Source: Candidatus Angelobacter sp. Gp1-AA117
Lineage (GTDB): Bacteria; Acidobacteriota; Terriglobia; Terriglobales; Acidobacteriaceae
Length of the DNA stretch: 64,000 nt
Assembly: GCA_003223515.1 (NCBI GenBank)
Contig: QHVI01000029.1
Location: 1 to 64,000 of the forward strand
Direction: 5' to 3'
Every line of letters begins with the position of its first letter. Position 1 is the first letter of the stretch. The translations under genes were made by a program, and so were the position numbers. A model generated the notes under the pieces. That model was not told the origin of the DNA. It searched no databases and saw only the letters and a program-made list of their open reading frames with translations. Shown here piece after piece: positions 1-7,569 of the stretch.

Positions 1-79
1 AGAAAATGGGATTAGTGGAGTTGTAGGATTCAACACCGCGCAACTGCCTGTGCACGCCAATGACAAGAAGTTTTCAGGA

Positions 80-165
80 GAGCCCGATGCGGGAAATCTG
101 CACGTCGGGTTCGACGAGGGGAGAGTGGGTCGCACTACTGTGTTGCCCTCTCTCCTACTCTACCG
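80..165 (+). ncRNA. Group II intron 3' end (domains V and VI)
   Basis: Positions 80-112 fold as a textbook domain V: GAGCCCGA pairs with TCGGGTTC, a 2-nt CG bulge follows, then an upper stem TGCGG/CTGCA closed by a GAAA-type loop. Positions 116-160 fold as domain VI: GGAGAG and GGG on the 5' side pair with CCC and CTCTCC, leaving A157 unpaired, as expected for the branch-point adenosine, a few bases before a plausible 3' splice site near 165. The intron body and any maturase gene would lie left of the window. The fold was made by eye; the domain V match is strong. The reading frame across this stretch is not considered coding. Confidence 0.72.
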
Positions 166-265
166 TCATTCGCGGCTTACTTGCCTTCCTCTGCGCTCTC
201 TGCGTTCTCTGCGGTTAAAGCCTTTGGTTGTGGCTCGCCACCCTGCGGGAAATCTTGATTGCGTC

Positions 266-1057
266 TTACTTAGGTTTCATAGGTCTGTAGTGTCGCGCGA
301 GCCATCTGCTTAATCCATCCAAACCCGGAAAGAGAACGCGTTCGGTGACGTTGGCCTGGTCGAGTTTGTCTCTCACTTCCCATTTCAATTTTGCCGGCAG
401 AATGATCTTGCGGTAGAGCTTCGGATGCTGCTGCAACCAGCGGTCCAGCGGCGTCTGATTATCAGACATCAATGAAAACAGCGCATACTGGTTCACGATG
501 CGTTCATCGAGCGACGGCGGCTCGAAGAACACCACAAAGGGCTCGCGTGCAAGTGACTGAAATTCCTGCAGGCTGGAAGCTGCGCAGCTCAGCATGTCTA
601 CGGTAAAAACATTCGCGCCTTCGCGATCGAGAATGCGGCGCAGTTTTTCGGGAATATGCGTTTTAAGGGCGACAAAATCTACGCACCAGATCACCGCATC
701 GCCGTTATAGCGGTCTACATTTTCTGTGGCAAAGTGCAGCGCAACATAAGGAGAGAACGTCCAGTCGAGCAGGCGTGTGGGCAGGCCATGGTGCTGGGCC
801 ACGGCCAGCCAGTTCCAGACTGAATCACTGGGCACGGCGTTGCGACGAGCGTATTTGCGGAAATTGCGCAGCAAATGTCCTTCAATATCGGCGGTTTCTC
901 CGCTGAGCCGCACGATGGCGGTGCGCAGGTCCTGGGTAGCATCGCACATTCCGCGAAAAGCAAAATTCGAGCGGAAGCGGGCGAGATCAGGATTCCAGGA
1001 ATTTTCAAACAGTTTTTCCTGGAGATCGCTCCAGCTTTTTACCTTGATTTCGTGCAA
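266..1057 (-). CDS. FRG-domain protein
   Basis: A 263-residue protein with the FRG domain signature: FAFRGM near residue 33, then AQHHGLPTRLLDWTFSPYVALHFA (split here as AQHHGLPTRLLDW and SPYVALHFA) around residues 87-110. FRG domains are named for a conserved F-R-G and occur alone or in mobile-element, defence and toxin contexts; their biochemical role is not established. No signal peptide or membrane segment is visible, so the protein is probably cytoplasmic. It stands alone, 91 bp from the next gene on the same strand. The family call is firm; any function (nucleic acid binding, defence) would be guesswork. Confidence 0.85.
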   Translation of the reverse strand: MHEIKVKSWSDLQEKLFENSWNPDLARFRSNFAFRGMCDATQDLRTAIVRLSGETADIEGHLLRNFRKYARRNAVPSDSVWNWLAVAQHHGLPTRLLDWTFSPYVALHFATENVDRYNGDAVIWCVDFVALKTHIPEKLRRILDREGANVFTVDMLSCAASSLQEFQSLAREPFVVFFEPPSLDERIVNQYALFSLMSDNQTPLDRWLQQHPKLYRKIILPAKLKWEVRDKLDQANVTERVLFPGLDGLSRWLARHYRPMKPK

Positions 1058-1148
1058 GCGGATCTCTCGTCAGGGTAGTTGTGTCACTTTGGCAGAAAAT
1101 GATCCGTTGTCTAAGATGCGGATTTATGGCTGGGCGATGAAGGTCGGG

Positions 1149-1805
1149 TCAGCGCTGTTTTACCAGCTCATCACTGAGTAGATGCGCTTTGACTGCCAGA
1201 TTATGTGCGCGCACCATGTCGCCATCTTTGATTGCCTGGCGGGCCTGGGACACATAATCCTTGATCTGCGCCTGGGTAGTTTGTTCGTCTGAGGAAAGTT
1301 GGCGCTTGATATTGCGGAGATTCGCTTCGGTGCTGTCCAGAAGCTGCCCGGTGGTTTCATTGTGTGCAGTGTCATCCGGCATATTTCCGGAGGCAGCTTG
1401 TGTGGTGCCCGGACTGCCGGCGCTGCCCTCCTGAATGACAATCTTCGGAGGAACATTGCGGGCCACTTCTTGCGTCTGCCTGTCCTGAACGGGGGGCTTC
1501 TCATTGGCAGTGGTAGTGGCAGGTTTTTTTGATGCGGCGGTGACTGTATGGCGCGGATGCCTGGGCTGCGGTTTGGGCCTGGAAGTTTCGTTTTGAGCGG
1601 TCTGCTGCTGCGTTGGCTGCTGTACCGAGGGCGGCTCCTGGGTAGTTTGCGGTGTTGGCTGCTGGAATGGCGGTGGTTCTGACGATGCAGTGGGGGCCGG
1701 GGCAGGAGGTAGCTGCGCCGAGGGCTTTTTCTTCTCGTGGCAGCCGGAAAGGCCCAGCAGGGCGCACAAAACAAATAATGCGGTATTGAATCGAAACATC
1801 CTCAT
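1149..1805 (-). CDS. Proline/glutamine-rich lipoprotein, operon with histidine kinase
   Basis: A 218-residue protein. The N-terminus is a signal peptide with lipobox LSGC (Cys22), so it is predicted to be a lipoprotein. Residues 25-130 are a low-complexity Pro/Gln/Thr linker, likely disordered and spanning the periplasm. The last 70 residues are charged and helical (ANLRNIKRQLSSDEQ and a QARQAIKDGDMVRAHNLA stretch), resembling DUF4398/TPR-like helical pairs. The ATG overlaps the end of the upstream kinase gene by 4 nt, so the two are probably translated together, suggesting a periplasmic accessory to that sensor. The exact function is unknown. Confidence 0.8.
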   Translation of the reverse strand: MRMFRFNTALFVLCALLGLSGCHEKKKPSAQLPPAPAPTASSEPPPFQQPTPQTTQEPPSVQQPTQQQTAQNETSRPKPQPRHPRHTVTAASKKPATTTANEKPPVQDRQTQEVARNVPPKIVIQEGSAGSPGTTQAASGNMPDDTAHNETTGQLLDSTEANLRNIKRQLSSDEQTTQAQIKDYVSQARQAIKDGDMVRAHNLAVKAHLLSDELVKQR

Positions 1806-3697
1806 GCGGTCCTCACCGAATCCTCAGAAGCTACGCGAGGCTCTCCAGTTGCCACATGCTCGATCATGGGTAAACGCAGGTAGAACGTGGCGCCGCGACC
1901 CTCTACAGAATCAAATTCCAGCGAACCATTATGCAGTTGGAGCACGCGGTAGGTCATGGCCAGCCCAATGCCGCTGCCACTCTTCTTAGTGGTGAAATAT
2001 AGATTGTAAATTTTATCGCGAATCTCTGCCGGAATTCCCGGTCCTTCATCACACACGGCAATGACCACGCCTTCCCCATCACGGCGGGTTGTGATATGGA
2101 GATTCCCACCCTCCGCCATGGCTTGCACTCCATTGATCACGATGTTAAGCACGGCCTGTTTCACCAGATCGGCATCGATACGCACCGGCAAGGGTTCGGG
2201 AGAGGTCTCGCGCAGGATATGAACATTATGCCGTTCCGCTTCCGGCGAGGCCAGCAGCACCACATCATCCACCAGTTTACGGATATCCATGTCGGTGAGC
2301 CGGAGATCCACGGGACGGGTGAAGTCCACCAGAGTTTGCACTACACGGTCCAGGCGTCGAATCTCGCTGCCAATCACGTCCAGGTGCCGCCGCGTGTCAG
2401 GATCAATCTCATGCAGCTTCTGCCGCAGTACCTCAAGATGGACAACGATGGCATTGATGGGATTCTTCACCTCGTGCGCCACGCCGGAGGTGAGGCGGCC
2501 GATGGCCGCAAGGCGGCGGGAAAGCTCGATCTCGTGTTCGATGCGGTGCACGGACTCAGCATCGCGCAACGTGAGCAGCGCGCCAATACGTTCGCCGTGT
2601 TCTTCGATGAAATCCAGCGCGAGCTGGACACGCCGGCCATTCTCTGTTTCGATCTCCTCCTGCGCAATTGACTGATGGGATTCAAATGCCTGCAGGATGA
2701 CATTGCCCAGCCGTGAGTCGGGGAAAAAGATATCGATGGGATAGCTGCCCAGCATCTCGCCGCGGGGCCTGCCGATAAAGCGTTCGGCCGAGGCGCTGAC
2801 CATGACCGCCTTGAAGTCGCTGGTGAACAGCATCACGCCGTCCTGAAGGTTGGCCATCATCTGGTCAAGGTTTTCCTTCAGGGCAGAGAAGACCTCCTTC
2901 ACGTCGCGCATCTGCCGGCCTAACCGATCGATCTTGCTGGTTACCGTGCCATACTCGTCAGAACGCCGTGCCCTGGATTCGGCTGCCTCTGTTAATTGTC
3001 CGGAGCTGATCTGATCGAGGCGGAGGCTGATCGCTGCCATGGGACGCAGCGCAAAATTCGAAAGGCCGGCAGCCAGCACCATTGAAATCAGAATTGCCAG
3101 CCCCGAAAAAATCAGTGCATGCCGGAGAAGCGGCTGAAGCTCGTTTTTCAGAAAAACGTTACTGATGCCCACGCGTACTTCGCCAAATGGCTGCCCACCG
3201 CGCACCAGTGGAATTTTCACATCGTATTCCTGAAGCGGCCCATAGAGCATCTTGATCTGCTTCCAGATGCCGCCTTTATCAATGTCAGTAAAATCCGGAC
3301 GGCCCTTGATGATCGTACCGGCGAAGGTTTCCGTGGTGTGGAGCAAAGCGCGCCCCTGGGTATCGACAATGGATGCATCGAGAATGATCGGCGAATAGCC
3401 CTGAATGTATTGCAGCAAGGCATCGAGCCCGGCATCTGTCTGCAGCGCCTCCTGGATGGCATCGCCAACCTGCTTTGGATCATTCAGGTCAATGCGTGAG
3501 TTGCTGAGATCGATGTCCAGGGTGTCCTGGGCTACGGAGAAGATCTCGTGGGCTGTAAAGTCAGCATCGACATAAGCTTCATGAATGCGCTGATGGACTA
3601 CTTGCGAGACGTACACCGTGGAGAGTGTGGCCACAATCGCCAGCACCATCGCCGTGATGGCAAATACCAGCTTGGTTTTCAGGCGCAATGCAGGCAT
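1802..3697 (-). CDS. Membrane sensor histidine kinase (CACHE-like, HAMP, PAS, HisKA, HATPase)
   Basis: A 631-residue two-component sensor. TM1 lies at about residues 10-30 and TM2 at about 194-216; between them is a periplasmic domain of about 160 residues of CACHE-like size. HAMP follows (about 217-270), then a PAS domain (about 283-385), a dimerisation domain with the phospho-acceptor His408 in GVAHEVKNP, and an ATPase domain with an N box (AVLNIVINGVQAM), G1 (CDEGPGIP) and G2 (GSGIGLAMT). It is of the NtrB/ZraS type that partners sigma-54 activators, and the next gene upstream in the same orientation is such an activator. The two are probably a cognate pair; the signal is unknown. Confidence 0.95.
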   Translation of the reverse strand: MPALRLKTKLVFAITAMVLAIVATLSTVYVSQVVHQRIHEAYVDADFTAHEIFSVAQDTLDIDLSNSRIDLNDPKQVGDAIQEALQTDAGLDALLQYIQGYSPIILDASIVDTQGRALLHTTETFAGTIIKGRPDFTDIDKGGIWKQIKMLYGPLQEYDVKIPLVRGGQPFGEVRVGISNVFLKNELQPLLRHALIFSGLAILISMVLAAGLSNFALRPMAAISLRLDQISSGQLTEAAESRARRSDEYGTVTSKIDRLGRQMRDVKEVFSALKENLDQMMANLQDGVMLFTSDFKAVMVSASAERFIGRPRGEMLGSYPIDIFFPDSRLGNVILQAFESHQSIAQEEIETENGRRVQLALDFIEEHGERIGALLTLRDAESVHRIEHEIELSRRLAAIGRLTSGVAHEVKNPINAIVVHLEVLRQKLHEIDPDTRRHLDVIGSEIRRLDRVVQTLVDFTRPVDLRLTDMDIRKLVDDVVLLASPEAERHNVHILRETSPEPLPVRIDADLVKQAVLNIVINGVQAMAEGGNLHITTRRDGEGVVIAVCDEGPGIPAEIRDKIYNLYFTTKKSGSGIGLAMTYRVLQLHNGSLEFDSVEGRGATFYLRLPMIEHVATGEPRVASEDSVRTA

Positions 3698-3767
3698 GAT
3701 TAAAGTCGATCTCAGTAAAAGTGTATACCCGCGAATAATGGGTATTCAGCTAATAGACTGGGTAAAT

Positions 3768-3841
3768 GGGTAATTTGGTAAGTGGGTAAATGAAAGCACC
3801 GGGCGCGGCCGCGATTCAATTACTCATTTACCAAATTACCC
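3768..3841. repeat. Long inverted repeat between response regulator and kinase genes
   Basis: A 14-nt arm GGGTAATTTGGTAA at 3768-3781 is repeated in exact inverse at 3828-3841, with a 46-nt GC-rich loop. Partial copies of the motif (GGTAAATGGG, GGGTAAATGA) lie beside the left arm. It sits in the 162-bp gap between genes 3860-5260 and 1802-3697, which are otherwise co-directional. It could form a hairpin in the shared mRNA and reduce kinase expression relative to the regulator, or be a small interspersed element. Confidence 0.6.
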
Positions 3842-3859
3842 ACCTACTACTCATTGTCC

Positions 3860-5260
3860 TCAGCTTGCCGCCTCGTTGGCCAGTGTTGACCCGCTGCCGT
3901 ACTCCTTCAACTTGTTGTGCAGGGTTTTGAGACTGATGCCCAGAATCTCCGCTGCCCGGGTCTTATTATTATTAGTCGCGGCCAGGGTTTTCAGGATCAG
4001 CATCTTTTCCGCTTCTTCGACTGTGGTGCCCACACCCAGCCGGATTCCCTCAGCATCACTGGTAGTAGCCACACGCAGGCTGGCGGCGCCGAAATTCGGG
4101 GGAAGGTGCTTGGGCTCAATCAGCGAGCCTTCGCAGACAATCACGGCCCGTTCGAGGGTGTTCCGCAACTCGCGGACGTTGCCGGGCCAGTTATGCTGCA
4201 GGAACAACTGCATCACGTTGTCAGTGACGTTTGAGATTTGGCGGCCATGCTTGGTATTCATGTCCGTAAGCAATGCCTCTGCGAGTTGAGGAATATCTTC
4301 TTTATGCTCGCGCAGGGGAGGCATGTGGATATTAAAGACATTCAGCCGGTAATAAAGATCGTTGCGCAGCTCTCCCTTGGCCACCGCTTCTTCCGGCACC
4401 TTGTTGGTAGCGGCCAGTACCCGCACATCGACAGGCGTCTCCACCTTGCTGCCCAGGCGGCGCAGCTTGCGATCTTCCAGCACGCGCAGCAGCTTGGCCT
4501 GGGTTGCGGCCGGCATTTCACCAATCTCATCCAGCAGCAGCGTGCCTTCTTCCGCGAGCTCAAAGCATCCAGCGCGGCGTTCCAGTGCGCCGGTGAACGC
4601 GCCTTTTTCATGTCCGAAGATTTCGCTCTCGATCAGGGTTTCCGGAATGGCTGAACAATTGATCGCTACAAAGGGCTTGCTCTTGCGCGGGCTCATGTCG
4701 TGAACGGTGCGCGCGACCATTTCTTTTCCTGTGCCGCTCTCGCCGGTGATCAGCACCGAGGCGGTGCTGGGCGCAACCATCTCAATCAGCCGGAAGATTT
4801 CCTGCATCACCTTCGATGAGCCTACAAGGCTGCCGAACACCCCGCTGTCGCGCAGCTTGCGTTTGGTTGCCTCCAGTTCGCGGGTGGTGTCTCTTTGCCG
4901 GACGGCGTTTTGCAGAATCTGTTTCAGCCGGGAGGGATCGACCGGCTTCTGGATAAAGTCATGGGCGCCGATCTTCATCGCGTCCACCGCGAGATCGATG
5001 CTGCCCTGCGCGGTGAGCAGCACTACGGCAATTTGCTGCGGCTGCTCGGCAATGCGCTGCAGCAGTTCCATGCCATCCATGCGCGGCATCTTCAGATCGG
5101 TAATTACGATACCCGGCGACCATGTGGCTACTTTCTCCAGACCATCCAGGCCATCTTTCGCGGTTTCCGTGCGGTAACCCCAAGCGGACACCAGCTCAGC
5201 CATACCCGAGCGTTCATTCTCTTCGTCTTCAACAATAAGGACTTTTTCCTGGATGCTCAA
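3860..5260 (-). CDS. Sigma-54-dependent response regulator (NtrC/AtoC family)
   Basis: A 466-residue three-domain activator. The N-terminal receiver has acidic residues near 11-13 and the phospho-acceptor Asp55 in IVITDLKMP. The central AAA+ domain (about 140-370) carries Walker A GESGTGKE and the sigma-54 contact loop GAFTGA. The C-terminal Fis-type helix-turn-helix (about 425-460) includes AAEILGISLKTLHNKL. Together they define a DNA-binding activator of sigma-54 RNA polymerase. It lies directly upstream of the histidine kinase gene, so that kinase is the likely partner. Its targets cannot be read from the window; no clear GG-N10-GC promoter was found in the neighbouring gaps. Confidence 0.96.
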   Translation of the reverse strand: MSIQEKVLIVEDEENERSGMAELVSAWGYRTETAKDGLDGLEKVATWSPGIVITDLKMPRMDGMELLQRIAEQPQQIAVVLLTAQGSIDLAVDAMKIGAHDFIQKPVDPSRLKQILQNAVRQRDTTRELEATKRKLRDSGVFGSLVGSSKVMQEIFRLIEMVAPSTASVLITGESGTGKEMVARTVHDMSPRKSKPFVAINCSAIPETLIESEIFGHEKGAFTGALERRAGCFELAEEGTLLLDEIGEMPAATQAKLLRVLEDRKLRRLGSKVETPVDVRVLAATNKVPEEAVAKGELRNDLYYRLNVFNIHMPPLREHKEDIPQLAEALLTDMNTKHGRQISNVTDNVMQLFLQHNWPGNVRELRNTLERAVIVCEGSLIEPKHLPPNFGAASLRVATTSDAEGIRLGVGTTVEEAEKMLILKTLAATNNNKTRAAEILGISLKTLHNKLKEYGSGSTLANEAAS

Positions 5261-5584
5261 AAGGGCCTCCCTCTCTAATCAACTGTTTGACCAGCAGGAG
5301 CAACACTGGTTTGATGCCGAACTATGTAAAAAAGTCTATATCAATCCTAAATTGAAGAATACAGGCATCTTACCGGGACCTCAGAATGGTCATTTCAGGG
5401 CTGAAGCTGCCAAGATCAGCGGTGCGCCTTGGCCTGTTCCAATGATCCGCCGCTGAGGCGGCGCAGCTTGCGATAAACTTGCCCTGACCGGGATTTCCAG
5501 CCGCTTATACTCTGGATTGCATCAGAGTTGATACCGGGCTAAGTTCGCATTTCAAAACAAGATCAAACGCGAAGGAGTAGCGGA
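5261..5584. other. Divergent intergenic region
   Basis: This 324-bp gap separates the minus-strand response regulator from the plus-strand secreted protein. A small GC-rich inverted repeat (CCGCCGCTGAGGCGG) lies near 5447-5461. A TTATACT hexamer-like box lies near 5503-5510, and GAAGGAG at 5570-5576 is the ribosome site of the plus-strand gene. No convincing consensus promoter pair or gene is visible. Confidence 0.5.
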
Positions 5585-6406
5585 ATGAAAAATTACTGGA
5601 TTGCCGTGGTAGTTACGGGCGCGATGGCCGTAGCAGGCGCCCAGACCGGCGCGAGCACCTCCACGAATACCAATACATCTGCCTCGGCTGGACAAACCGG
5701 GGCCAATGCCAGCGCCAGCCAGAGCACCCAGGTAAATGCCAATGCGACTACCGCAGCAGCAGCCAAAGCAACCACCTTGCGGGCTGAACTTACAAAATCG
5801 CTCGATGCCAAAAAAGCGAAAGCGGGCGATGAAGTTACAGCCAGGGTCACTGAAGACGCAAAAGACGGCGGGCAAGTAATCCGCAAAGGATCAAAGCTGA
5901 TCGGTCATGTGACTGAAGCTCAGGCGCGCAGCAAAGAGAATGCAGAATCAAAACTGGGAATCGTTTTTGATAAGGCCATTCTGAAAGACGGCTCACAGGT
6001 GAATTTAAATGCCATCGTTATGGCTGTGGCGCCGGAACCGCATGCACCTATGCCTTCCATGCCTGATGACAATTCCAGAATGGGTGGCGGCAGTGCTCCC
6101 ATGGGTGGCGGGCCGATTGGCGGAGTAGCTCCCAGTGCTGCTGGTGTGGGTTCAACCATCAGCGGTGTAAGCGGCAACGTGACCTCTGCGGCAGGCGCTG
6201 CCACTGGCAATGCGGGCGGCCTTGCAGGAGGAACTCTTGCCACCACCGCTCGCGGCGTGATTGGCATAGAAGGAGTGACTCTCGGCACATCTGCTTCGGG
6301 CAGCGCTAACACGCAGGCTTCGGTGCTCAGTTCCACCAGCCGTAACATCAAGCTCGATAGCGGAACGCAGATGGTACTTCAGGTCAATGGCTCAATTCAG
6401 CCATAG
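5585..6406 (+). CDS. Secreted Ala/Gly-rich protein, paralogue of next gene
   Basis: A 273-residue protein with an N-terminal signal peptide (MKNYWIAVVVTGAMAVAGA) followed by a Thr/Ser/Ala/Asn-rich stretch. A conserved block at about residues 60-145 (ELTKSLDAKKAKAGDEV, then VIRKGSKLIGHVTEA) is shared with the next two-gene neighbourhood: it reads as a small beta-domain that recurs in 6512-7303 and, more distantly, in 11949-12656. A Gly/Ala-rich low-complexity region follows, and the C-terminus (NIKLDSGTQMVLQV) again matches the paralogue. It is likely periplasmic or surface exposed. GAAGGAG 6 bp upstream supports the ATG. The function is not known. Confidence 0.82.
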   Translation: MKNYWIAVVVTGAMAVAGAQTGASTSTNTNTSASAGQTGANASASQSTQVNANATTAAAAKATTLRAELTKSLDAKKAKAGDEVTARVTEDAKDGGQVIRKGSKLIGHVTEAQARSKENAESKLGIVFDKAILKDGSQVNLNAIVMAVAPEPHAPMPSMPDDNSRMGGGSAPMGGGPIGGVAPSAAGVGSTISGVSGNVTSAAGAATGNAGGLAGGTLATTARGVIGIEGVTLGTSASGSANTQASVLSSTSRNIKLDSGTQMVLQVNGSIQP

Positions 6407-6511
6407 CGGATTGACGAATCGGGCCTATAATAAAGGAACTGGGACGGCTACAACGGGCCGTCCAGCTTCCGGATCCATCGAAAGACCAGGTCGACTGGCA
6501 AGGAATGGACC

Positions 6512-7303
6512 ATGAAAAACCAGCGGGCTCTCTCTCTAGCCATAGCATTATTTACCACCTGCGCGGCTGCACAGATTGCATCAAATCCCACCAGCGCCGC
6601 AACCAACAAGGTCAATCCTGCTTCAGCCACTAAAGATGGAACACCGATCCTGGTGGAACTCAAAAAAACTCTGAATGCAAAAAAAATACAAGTTGGAGAT
6701 GAGGTTAAGGCTGAAGTGATCCAGGATGTGGTTGTCCATGGCAAGATCGCCATTCGTGGAGGATCGAAACTGCTGGGACATGTGACTCAGGTGAAGCCTC
6801 TCACCAGCGAAAACGGTGAATCCGTCATCGGAATGGTCTTCGATAAGGCCAAGCTCAAGGGTGGCGGGGAACTGGAACTTAACGGCAGCATTCGCGCGAT
6901 TGCTGCCGGCGTGAGAATCTCGATGGTCGATAAGCCGTCAGAAATGATGCCGCCTTCCCTGGGCCCCATGGCTGCGACCAATCAATCCACCTTGCAGCCC
7001 ATGGGATCACGTCCCGCGAACGCCGGCAGGGGTAGCAACCAGGGTTCAACTCAGCCGGTGCCGAATCAGCCGATATCAAAAACAGATATGCCTGCTTACG
7101 CCTTGCCCAACAACCAGGTTGCTTATGAGCATAGTCTCTTGAGTAGCGGGAGCCGTGGTGTGTTTGGGATTCAGGGATTGAAGCTGCGCGCTGCCGGTCC
7201 TAATCCAAATCAGGGATATCTGATTACTTCACACGCCAAAGATGTGAAGCTGGAGAGCGGCATCCAGATTCTGCTGCAGGTCAACAATCCAGAACTGCAG
7301 TAG
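6512..7303 (+). CDS. Secreted protein, tandem paralogue of preceding gene
   Basis: A 263-residue protein with a signal peptide (about residues 1-20, cleavage near CAAAQ). The core block (ELKKTLNAKKIQVGDEVKAE, then IAIRGGSKLLGHVTQ) aligns with the preceding gene and the C-terminal VKLESGIQILLQV matches its end, so the two arose by tandem duplication and diverged mainly in their middles. Here the linker is Pro/Asn/Gln rich. The gap from the first gene is 105 bp and holds a GGACGGC/GCCGTCC hairpin near 6443-6465 and a TATAAT box near 6425, so it may have its own promoter. The role is unknown; an envelope component is plausible. Confidence 0.82.
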   Translation: MKNQRALSLAIALFTTCAAAQIASNPTSAATNKVNPASATKDGTPILVELKKTLNAKKIQVGDEVKAEVIQDVVVHGKIAIRGGSKLLGHVTQVKPLTSENGESVIGMVFDKAKLKGGGELELNGSIRAIAAGVRISMVDKPSEMMPPSLGPMAATNQSTLQPMGSRPANAGRGSNQGSTQPVPNQPISKTDMPAYALPNNQVAYEHSLLSSGSRGVFGIQGLKLRAAGPNPNQGYLITSHAKDVKLESGIQILLQVNNPELQ

Positions 7304-7569
7304 CTGCTGAATAGCAGGCAAGAAAATCGCATCCAGGAAATCGCCGCACAAAGCTTCTGGTTACCATTCAGGGCTCAGTACTGCATGCTCACTGCTAAAA
7401 GAGTGCTATTTCTGCCTGCTCACTATTCAAAATCGCCTCCAAGCCCTTATAATTGATGGGTTTAATACCGGGTTCATTCACCGGCCCGGCAAGCCGTGGC
7501 TTTGTTCTTGTTATCTAAAGTATTCCTGGGTTCCCAAAAGTTTCGTTAGTTGCACTCTTGGAGGAGGCA

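Noticed and set aside
50-313. Open frame of 87 codons at the left end
   Set aside because: It overlaps the intron domain V/VI and the interspersed repeat, has no ribosome site and lacks homology-like features.
6425-6430. TATAAT as firm promoter of gene 6512
   Set aside because: No matching -35 hexamer at proper distance; the box may be chance.
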